NCBI GenBank assembly: GCA_024709705.1
Contig: JANJWE010000261.1
Location: forward strand, 1-11,511
Reading direction: 5' to 3'
Source of the DNA: Flavobacterium sp.
GTDB taxonomy: Bacteria; Bacteroidota; Bacteroidia; Flavobacteriales; Flavobacteriaceae
Length of the DNA stretch: 11,511 bases
Shown: positions 6,421 through 11,511 of the stretch, piece by piece
Position numbering within the stretch: position 1 is the first letter of the stretch
Layout of the letters: every line of letters begins with the position of its first letter
Notes under the pieces: model-generated
Seen by the model: the letters and a program-made list of their open reading frames with translations, nothing else
What the model was told of the DNA's origin: nothing
Databases searched by the model: none
Made by a program: the position numbers and the translations under genes

Positions 6421-6453
6421 AAAAAAGACGCTCATTGAAGCGTCTTTTTTTTA
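6421..6453. terminator. Bidirectional terminator between folD and rluF
   Basis: AAAAAAGACGCT (6421-6432) pairs with AGCGTCTTTTTT (6439-6450) around a 6-base loop. It has a T-run on both strands and sits between two convergent genes, directly against the rluF stop codon at 6451. The hairpin shares the AAGACGC/GCGTCTT arms with the ffh terminator. Confidence 0.9.
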
Positions 6454-7245
6454 TTTGGGTTTTCTTTTGTTTTGTTGCAATTTAAAACTTGTTTTTTGAG
6501 GTGCTATTTTGGGTAAACTGGCTTCTTCGGTCTTACTCGAAGGTTCAATTAAACGATTCAATTCTTTGATTTCAGCTGCCGTAAGCTCTCGGTATCTTCC
6601 GGTAGGTACATCCAAACTTATGTTGATAATACGAATGCGTTTCAAGGCTTTTACTTCATATCCCAAATAGTCACACATTCTACGAATTTGACGGTTTAAA
6701 CCTTGGGTTAAAACAATTTTAAAAACATATTTGCTCAGCTGTTCAACTTTACATTTTCGGGTTACAGTATCCAAAATAGGAACTCCATTTCCCATCCGTT
6801 GAATAAAACGATCTGTAATGGGTTTATCAACGGTAACTATATATTCTTTTTCGTGGTTATTTCGGGCTCGAAGTATTTTGTTAACAATATCTCCATCATT
6901 AGTCATGAAAATTAAACCTTCACTCGCTTTATCCAATCTTCCAATAGGGAATAGGCGTTCCGGATAATTAATGTAATCTACAATGTTGTTTCGTACTTCT
7001 GTATTGGTGGTACATTCTATACCCACCGGTTTATTAAAAGCCAAGTAAATAGATTGGGCTTTCTTTTCTTGTATGAGCTTTCCATCTACCCGAACTTCAT
7101 CTTTCTCACTAACTTTAGTCCCCATTTCCGGAACTTTCCCGTTAAGCGTAACTCTTCCTTCGGCAATGAGTTTATCGGCCTCTCTTCGAGAACAAAACCC
7201 CGATTCGGATAAAAATTTATTGATGCGTTTGCCCGTTTCTTCCAT
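6451..7245 (-). CDS. rluF: 23S rRNA pseudouridine synthase, RluF type
   Basis: A 264-residue enzyme that isomerises a uridine to pseudouridine in 23S rRNA (U2604 in E. coli, where RluF can also act on tRNA-Tyr). An S4 RNA-binding domain spans about 7-55 (RINKFLSESGFCSRREADKL, then RVTLNGKVPEMG). The catalytic domain follows, with NKPVGIECTT (71-80) and the catalytic Asp105 in FPIGRLDKASEGL. Further family blocks are NHEKEYIVTVDKPIT and QGLNRQIRRMCDYLGYEVKAL. The wording of these blocks is much closer to RluF than to RluB or RsuA, hence the symbol. The basic C-terminal tail (about 235-264) is poorly structured, as in other RluF proteins. It starts 14 bp after the upstream hydrolase gene on the same strand and is probably cotranscribed with it. 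Confidence 0.92.
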   Translation of the reverse strand: MEETGKRINKFLSESGFCSRREADKLIAEGRVTLNGKVPEMGTKVSEKDEVRVDGKLIQEKKAQSIYLAFNKPVGIECTTNTEVRNNIVDYINYPERLFPIGRLDKASEGLIFMTNDGDIVNKILRARNNHEKEYIVTVDKPITDRFIQRMGNGVPILDTVTRKCKVEQLSKYVFKIVLTQGLNRQIRRMCDYLGYEVKALKRIRIINISLDVPTGRYRELTAAEIKELNRLIEPSSKTEEASLPKIAPQKTSFKLQQNKRKPK

Positions 7246-7259
7246 AGTGCAAAGATAGG

Positions 7260-8108
7260 TTATTGATTTTGAAAAAGGAATTCAACGATGCGATTGTAGA
7301 GTTTTACATCATGCATACTATGACCTAAGCCTTGGGTTTCAATAAAATGAGCTTTTTTCCAAGCTTTCTTTATTTTTAAACTTTCGTCAAAAGCTACCAC
7401 ATCGTCTTCGGTGTCGTGAGAAATTATTCCTTCAATAGTTAGATTTGAGGCCAATTTGGAGCCGCTAAAATCGGATGTTTTTTTCTTAAATTTGCGGTAA
7501 AAATGCAGTTCGAGTAAGTTTATCACTTTACGGTTTAAACTCAACAATTGGGCATAATTTTCAATTAAAACCGATAGGTCTGAAGGAGCTCCCAAAATCA
7601 CCATTTTGTTTAAAGCGGTATTTTGAAAATAATGTTGGTAATACAAACAAGCCGCACCCCCAATAGAATGGCCTATCATGAAGCCGGGTTGGTATTTTTT
7701 AAAAACCCGATCGAGGTACAAAGCATAAGAAGGAACGTTAAATTCTTTGCCAGATGCCAAACCGTGAGCCGGTGCATCCAAAGCCAAGACCGTACTACCG
7801 GTTTTTAAAATGTGAGGCAAAAAGGCTTCCCATCGAGCGGCGTTGCTTTCCCAACCGTGAACCAATAGAATTTTGGTTTCATTACCTTTCCAAATGTAAA
7901 CCGGAAATTCAGCTGTTTCGGTATTCAAAATTTCTAATTCAGCTGTCTTGAGAACTTCGGGTAAATTTTGCAGATTGAGTTTTCCTTTACGAGGCTCACT
8001 GAAAAATTTATAGGCTAATTTGCCCGCTTTTTGGGGCAGAATAAAACTTAGGCAATTGATATAAAAACCAATGGCTTTTACAATAAGGGTAGTAATACTT
8101 TTAGTCAT
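7260..8108 (-). CDS. Alpha/beta-hydrolase family protein
   Basis: A 282-residue protein with the full alpha/beta-hydrolase pattern: oxyanion-hole HGW (84-86), the following strand LALDAPAHG (108-116), nucleophile elbow GHSIGG with Ser148, an acid in HDTEDDVV (Asp232 or Asp235) and the catalytic His263 in QGLGHS. Residues 190-225 are the likely lid region. The N-terminus (about 8-25) is hydrophobic, so it may be membrane-attached or have an N-terminal helix. The substrate cannot be told from sequence; esterase, thioesterase or lipase-like activity are all possible. The start codon is flush with the T-run of the upstream terminator (8108 against 8109-8115), with no room for a promoter or ribosome binding site of its own. 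A downstream GTG or TTG start is possible but would cut the hydrophobic N-terminus. It is probably cotranscribed with rluF. Confidence 0.85.
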   Translation of the reverse strand: MTKSITTLIVKAIGFYINCLSFILPQKAGKLAYKFFSEPRKGKLNLQNLPEVLKTAELEILNTETAEFPVYIWKGNETKILLVHGWESNAARWEAFLPHILKTGSTVLALDAPAHGLASGKEFNVPSYALYLDRVFKKYQPGFMIGHSIGGAACLYYQHYFQNTALNKMVILGAPSDLSVLIENYAQLLSLNRKVINLLELHFYRKFKKKTSDFSGSKLASNLTIEGIISHDTEDDVVAFDESLKIKKAWKKAHFIETQGLGHSMHDVKLYNRIVEFLFQNQ

Positions 8109-8135
8109 AAAAAAACCCCGATATGTTCGGGGTTT
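8109..8135 (-). terminator. Terminator after the zinc-ribbon-like gene
   Basis: On the minus strand AAACCCCGA (8135-8127) pairs with TCGGGGTTT (8121-8113) around a 5-base loop. A run of seven T follows and ends directly before the ATG of the next gene. It lies 6 bp after the stop codon at 8142. Confidence 0.88.
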
Positions 8136-8141
8136 CGTATT

Positions 8142-8921
8142 TTAGATGTTAGCAAATATAGCTTCCATTTTCTCTCTTTCTTCTGAGGCTAGAACATTAT
8201 CTACCAATATTCTTCCACTGTGCTCGTCGGTTAAAATTTTCTTGCGGGCGGCAATTTCAACTTGAGTTTGTGGTGGAATGGTAAAAAACGATCCGGCTGA
8301 GGCACCACGTTCTATAGATACGACTGCTAAGCCATTTCTAACGCTGGTACGAATTCTGTGGTATGCAGCCAATAAACGATCTTCAATTTTAGCTGCATAT
8401 TCTTTAGAAAGTTGCATTAAAAACTCTTCTTCTTTTTGAGTTTCAGCCATAATATCACCTAATTCAGCTTTTTTATGCTCTAAATGAGATTGTTTGGCCG
8501 TTAATTTTTCTTGAGATTCGGCTACTTGTTGTTTTTTGTATTCGATAGAAGCTTTCATTTCTTTGATGTGCTTCTCGTTTAATTGGATTTCCAATTCCTG
8601 AAACTCAATCTCTTTGGTTAACGAATTGAACTCTCTGTTATTGCGAACGTTTTTTTGTTGCTCGGTATATTTTTTTATACCTTCTTTGTGAGCTTCAATG
8701 GCATTTTTTTTAGCTTTAATTTGGTCATCAATATTTTCCAAATCGGCTTTCAATTTTTCGTTACGTGCTTTCAAACCCGCTACTTCATCTTCTAAATCTT
8801 GTACTTCAAGTGGCAATTCACCTCTCACGTTTCTGATTTCATCAATTCTTGAGTCTATTAACTGCAAGTCATAGAGTGCTCTCAACTTCTCTTCCACACT
8901 CATTTCTTTTACGTTTGTCAT
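8142..8921 (-). CDS. Coiled-coil protein of the C4 zinc-ribbon family, lacking all four cysteines
   Basis: A 259-residue protein with a long alpha-helical coiled coil (about 15-185, rich in E, K, L and Q heptads) followed by a small C-terminal domain. That domain has the layout of the DUF164/C4 zinc-ribbon family, in which the first half normally reads CxxC before a [F/H]xxIPPQ stretch and the second half reads CxxCGRIL. Here the first pair is Ser208 and Ser211 (RGASAGSFFTIPPQ) and the second is Asp232 and Ser235 (TDEHSGRILVD), so zinc cannot be bound in the usual way although the surrounding residues are kept. The domain is therefore probably folded but metal-free. The function of the family is not settled; nucleic-acid or ribosome-associated roles have been suggested. 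The start lies 3 bp after the NIF3-family gene, indicating one transcript and likely coupled translation. Its own terminator follows. Confidence 0.9.
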   Translation of the reverse strand: MTNVKEMSVEEKLRALYDLQLIDSRIDEIRNVRGELPLEVQDLEDEVAGLKARNEKLKADLENIDDQIKAKKNAIEAHKEGIKKYTEQQKNVRNNREFNSLTKEIEFQELEIQLNEKHIKEMKASIEYKKQQVAESQEKLTAKQSHLEHKKAELGDIMAETQKEEEFLMQLSKEYAAKIEDRLLAAYHRIRTSVRNGLAVVSIERGASAGSFFTIPPQTQVEIAARKKILTDEHSGRILVDNVLASEEREKMEAIFANI

Positions 8922-8924
8922 AAT

Positions 8925-10019
8925 CTAAAAGTACTTAACTGGATTTGTATTTTGTTCTGATAAAATGATGGCAAAATTAGGAATTTTTTTGATAAGAAAA
9001 TCAACAATATAGTTTTTTGTGTATCTTTCGCTTTCGTAATGGCCAATATCGGCCAAAAGTAATTGATTTTCAGCTTCGTAGAATTGGTGGTATTTCAAAT
9101 CGGCGGTTAAAAAAGCATCGGCACCTAACTTTTTTGCCTGCGAAATGGCAAAACTGCCGGAACCACCCAAAACCGCAACTTTTTTTATGGGACGATTAAG
9201 AAAAGCCGAATGTCTGATGGATTCACACTTCATTTGGGTTTTTACCAGTTGTAAAAATTCATTTTCCGAAAGGGGCTGATCGAATTCCCCAATTTTTCCC
9301 AAACCTAAGTTTTGATTTTGATTTTGCAATTCGTAAATTTCATAAGCCACTTCTTCATATACATGGTTTTTGAATAAAGCATTCAAAATTTTTGATTCTA
9401 AATGTTTTTCAAAAGTGACTTCAATTTTAATTTCTTTATTTTCCACAAATTCAAAGCGTTCGCCTATTTCGGGATTGCTTTTCTCATTGCCTCTGTAGGA
9501 ACCTGTTCCGATGGAATTGAAACTGCAAAGGTCATAATTGCCAATGTTTCCCGCTCCGGCTTCAAAAAGAGCATTTCGTAAATGGTGGTGATTTTCAGGA
9601 ATGGTAAAGGTTACCAATTTGCGAATGAATTTTTCTTTGGGTACCAAAATCTTTGTATTTATTAATCCCAACTGATCACAAATAATTTGATTAACCCCCT
9701 CAGGATGATTATCTAAAGCGGTATGTAAAGCATAAATAGCTATGTGATTTTGAATTGCTTTGAGAACTACTCGTTCAACATAGGTTTTTCCGGTAATCTT
9801 TTTTAAGCCTGAAAAAAGAATGGGATGGAAACAAACAATTAGGTTGCATTTTTTTTGAATGGCTTCGTCTACGACCTTTTCTAATGCATCATGACAAACC
9901 AATATCCCTGTGATATCTTGTTCCGGATTACCCACTAATAAGCCAACATTGTCAAAATCTTCGGCATAAGCCAGAGGAGCCCATTCATCTAAAATGGATA
10001 ATAAATCGTTGAGTTTCAT
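8925..10019 (-). CDS. NIF3/YbgI (DUF34) dinuclear-metal protein with central insert domain
   Basis: A 364-residue member of the NIF3/DUF34 family, often annotated as GTP cyclohydrolase I type 2, a name that is not well supported. Members form ring-shaped hexamers around two-metal sites. Ligand candidates by alignment to E. coli YbgI: His65 in FHPILF, His99 and Asp103 in HTALDN, and His327 and Glu331 in GHYESE. The first His of the usual HHP is Phe64, so one ligand of the canonical set is missing. Residues about 130-235 form the inserted PII/CutA-like domain seen in longer members. LGGSGSFAISQAKKLGADAFLTADLKYH (about 284-311) starts the second half of the NIF3 fold. Its stop is 3 bp before the zinc-ribbon-like gene, a pairing that I recall from other Bacteroidota and that suggests a shared process. 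It is divergent from lpxK. Confidence 0.93.
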   Translation of the reverse strand: MKLNDLLSILDEWAPLAYAEDFDNVGLLVGNPEQDITGILVCHDALEKVVDEAIQKKCNLIVCFHPILFSGLKKITGKTYVERVVLKAIQNHIAIYALHTALDNHPEGVNQIICDQLGLINTKILVPKEKFIRKLVTFTIPENHHHLRNALFEAGAGNIGNYDLCSFNSIGTGSYRGNEKSNPEIGERFEFVENKEIKIEVTFEKHLESKILNALFKNHVYEEVAYEIYELQNQNQNLGLGKIGEFDQPLSENEFLQLVKTQMKCESIRHSAFLNRPIKKVAVLGGSGSFAISQAKKLGADAFLTADLKYHQFYEAENQLLLADIGHYESERYTKNYIVDFLIKKIPNFAIILSEQNTNPVKYF

Positions 10020-10038
10020 TTTTATTTCTTTGTTGTTA

Positions 10039-10046
10039 CAAACATA
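10039..10046 (-). promoter_or_regulatory. Candidate -7 element of the NIF3/zinc-ribbon operon
   Basis: TATGTTTG on the minus strand (10046-10039) matches the Bacteroidota -7 consensus TAnnTTTG at every fixed base and would start transcription near 10033, 14 bases before the ATG. No TTG is found 17-19 bp upstream, so the -33 half is missing or weak. Confidence 0.5.
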
Positions 10047-10144
10047 AGAAATTATTTTACGGTGCTTATTTTATGACCCGTACATTTTTTTATTTTCGTG
10101 GGTAAAAGTGTGGTAATTTACGCAATAATATGTACTTTCGTAGT

Positions 10145-11170
10145 ATGAATTTATTCCGAAAAATACTTTTTCCATTTGCGGTTTTGTACCTACTCGTTAC
10201 TGCTCTTCGCAATAGATTTTATGATTTTGGAATATATAAATCGCATTCGTTTTCTGTACCTGTTATAGCTGTTGGAAACTTGAGTGTAGGGGGTACCGGA
10301 AAAACACCTCAAATTGAATATTTAGTTCGCCTTTTGGAATCACATTTTAATTTGGCAGTACTCAGTAGAGGATACAAGCGAAAAACAAAGGGTTTTGTTT
10401 TAGCCAATGTTGGGGTTACAGCAAATGATATTGGAGACGAACCGTATCAGTACTTTCAAAAATTCCCTTCTATTCAAGTGGCTGTAGATGCCAATCGGAA
10501 AAGAGGGATAGAGCAGTTGCTTACTTTGGATAAAAAGCCCGAAGTGGTATTGCTGGATGATGCATTTCAACATCGAAAAGTAAAAGCCGGTTTTTATATT
10601 TTACTCACAGCTTATCAAGATTTGTATACCGATGATTTTATTTTACCCATGGGAAACTTGCGTGAAAGTAGGAGTGGAGCCAAACGGGCAACAATAGTTG
10701 TTGTAACCAAATGCCCGGTTGATCTTTCCGAAAAAGAGCAAAACCTAATACGGAAAAAACTGAAACTTTCAGCGGAACAACAACTTTATTTCTCAGCCAT
10801 TCAATACGATGATAAAGTGTATTCTGAGACCGAAAATCACACCGTAGCTTTTATCAAAAACACCCCCAAATTACTAGTAGCCGGAATTGCCAAGCCACAA
10901 CCTTTTTTAAATTACCTAAAAAGTGAGTACGATGAGATTTTAGAATTTCCGGATCACCATGATTTTACCGAAAAGGATATACAAAATATTCAAAACAAAT
11001 CGCAAAATAAACGTATTATTACAACCGAAAAAGACTTCGTTAGATTGAAAGGAAAAATCAATCCTGAACAATTGTTTTATTTGCCCATTCAAACTTTTTT
11101 TCTTTCTAAAACTGACGATTTTAATAAACAAATTTTAAATTATGTGGAACAAAGTACAAGAAACAGTTAA
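10145..11170 (+). CDS. lpxK: Tetraacyldisaccharide 4'-kinase LpxK
   Basis: LpxK is the inner-membrane kinase that phosphorylates the 4' position of the lipid A precursor (ATP plus disaccharide-1-phosphate gives lipid IVA). I prefer the ATG at 10145 (341 residues), giving MNLFRKILFPF, the usual N-terminus with an amphipathic/hydrophobic membrane helix; an in-frame ATG at 10130 would add MYFRS. Motifs: P-loop GNLSVGGTGKT (44-54), SRGYKRK (74-80), the catalytic region LLDDAFQHR (136-144; the family usually has DDGxQH), MGNLRES (169-175), the DHHDFT motif (270-275) and TTEKDFVR (293-300). The end overlaps the start of the purine nucleoside phosphorylase gene by 29 bp, which implies one transcript with translational coupling. 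Its presence shows that the organism makes lipid A, so it has a Gram-negative envelope. Confidence 0.95.
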   Translation: MNLFRKILFPFAVLYLLVTALRNRFYDFGIYKSHSFSVPVIAVGNLSVGGTGKTPQIEYLVRLLESHFNLAVLSRGYKRKTKGFVLANVGVTANDIGDEPYQYFQKFPSIQVAVDANRKRGIEQLLTLDKKPEVVLLDDAFQHRKVKAGFYILLTAYQDLYTDDFILPMGNLRESRSGAKRATIVVVTKCPVDLSEKEQNLIRKKLKLSAEQQLYFSAIQYDDKVYSETENHTVAFIKNTPKLLVAGIAKPQPFLNYLKSEYDEILEFPDHHDFTEKDIQNIQNKSQNKRIITTEKDFVRLKGKINPEQLFYLPIQTFFLSKTDDFNKQILNYVEQSTRNS

Positions 11171-11511
11171 TTACCTCAAAGCTCGCACAAATTACAGTCC
11201 AGTATACGGTGTAATATTGGGTTCCGGATTGGGATCGTTTACTCAAGATATCGTAATAGATTTTACCATTCCCTATAGTGAAATTCCAAATTTTCCCATT
11301 TCTACAGTTCAGGGGCATTCCGGAGCTTTGGTTTTCGGAAAAATAAATGGTATTTCAGTGGTGGCTATGCAAGGTCGTTTTCATTATTAAGAAGGATATG
11401 ATATGCAAAACGTTACTTTTACGGTACGTGTGATGCGGTATTTTGGGATTAAAACTTTTATTGTTTACAATGCATCAGGCGGTGTGAATCCCAATTATAA
11501 ATTAGGTGATA
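11142..11511 (+). pseudogene. punA: Purine nucleoside phosphorylase with in-frame stop (partial at window edge)
   Basis: The trimeric-class enzyme cleaves inosine and guanosine with phosphate in purine salvage. From the ATG at 11142 the frame reads through the phosphate-binding loop GSGLG (27-31), the GHSG motif (58-61) and GRFHY (78-82), then meets TAA at 11388-11390. The same frame continues as EGYDMQNVTFTVRVMRYFGIKT, then NASGGVNPNYKLGD, to the window edge. The family motif is GRFHxYEGY, so the TAA stands exactly where the conserved tyrosine (Tyr88 of human PNP, which contacts the ribose) should be; one base change from TAT or TAC explains it. No frameshift is seen and the rest looks intact, so the change is recent or a sequencing error. 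If real, the product is an inactive 82-residue fragment unless the stop is read through. The start overlaps lpxK by 29 bp. Confidence 0.85.

Noticed and set aside
8153..8160. TATATTTG on the minus strand as a promoter for the hydrolase
   Set aside because: It lies in the coding sequence of the last residues of the zinc-ribbon-like gene, has no -33 partner, and would transcribe the terminator hairpin first; probably chance.
9300..9330. Short QNQNQN-coding stretch in the NIF3-family gene as a tandem repeat
   Set aside because: Only three Gln-Asn units in a linker; too short to call a repeat.
10091..10140. Possible lpxK promoter -7 elements TATTTTCG (10091) and TACTTTCG (10133)
   Set aside because: Both deviate from TAnnTTTG at one base and neither has a TTG 17-19 bp upstream, so I could not choose one.
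10130..10144. Earlier in-frame ATG for lpxK
   Set aside because: It adds MYFRS before the usual LpxK N-terminus; the ATG at 10145 gives the expected start. The two cannot be told apart with certainty from sequence alone.

Overview
The window looks like a chromosomal segment of a member of the Bacteroidota, most likely Flavobacteriaceae (Flavobacterium-like). The DNA is AT-rich. Promoters follow the Bacteroidota pattern (TTG, about 19 bp, TAnnTTTG) rather than a sigma-70 -35/-10 pair. There is an ECF sigma/FecR anti-sigma pair, and three predicted lipoproteins have an acidic stretch straight after the lipidated cysteine, as in the flavobacterial surface-export signal. The housekeeping proteins also read as flavobacterial. 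I see no rRNA, tRNA, CRISPR array, insertion sequence or phage gene.

Left part (1-4041): a regulatory and envelope block. On the minus strand an ECF sigma factor (794-1315) is followed by a FecR-type anti-sigma factor (from 751, running off the left edge). Divergent from the sigma gene are two plus-strand lipoprotein genes (1409-2410 and 2440-2889); the second is a stand-alone copy of the C-terminal domain of the first. After a terminator and a gene-free stretch comes a minus-strand, Asp-rich DUF4382-like lipoprotein (3267-3983). The main discovery is a bipartite element, GGTAGGGTAA-N10-ATTTGTT, with identical spacing upstream of both lipoprotein units. A weaker relative lies between sigma and fecR. 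I infer that this is the promoter recognised by the neighbouring ECF sigma factor, making the block a small self-contained regulon of surface lipoproteins.

Middle (4074-8921): housekeeping genes. ffh (SRP GTPase) and folD (one-carbon metabolism) lie on the plus strand, each followed by a hairpin terminator. folD is convergent with rluF (23S rRNA pseudouridine synthase), which follows an alpha/beta hydrolase on the minus strand. Upstream of these is a coiled-coil protein of the C4 zinc-ribbon family in which all four zinc-binding cysteines are replaced. It sits 3 bp downstream of the next gene, a NIF3/DUF34 metalloprotein.

Right part (8925-11511): the NIF3 gene is divergent from lpxK (lipid A 4'-kinase). 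lpxK overlaps the start of a purine nucleoside phosphorylase gene, which carries an in-frame TAA where the family has a conserved active-site tyrosine. The frame stays open and recognisable up to the window edge, so this is either a one-base nonsense mutation or a sequence error.
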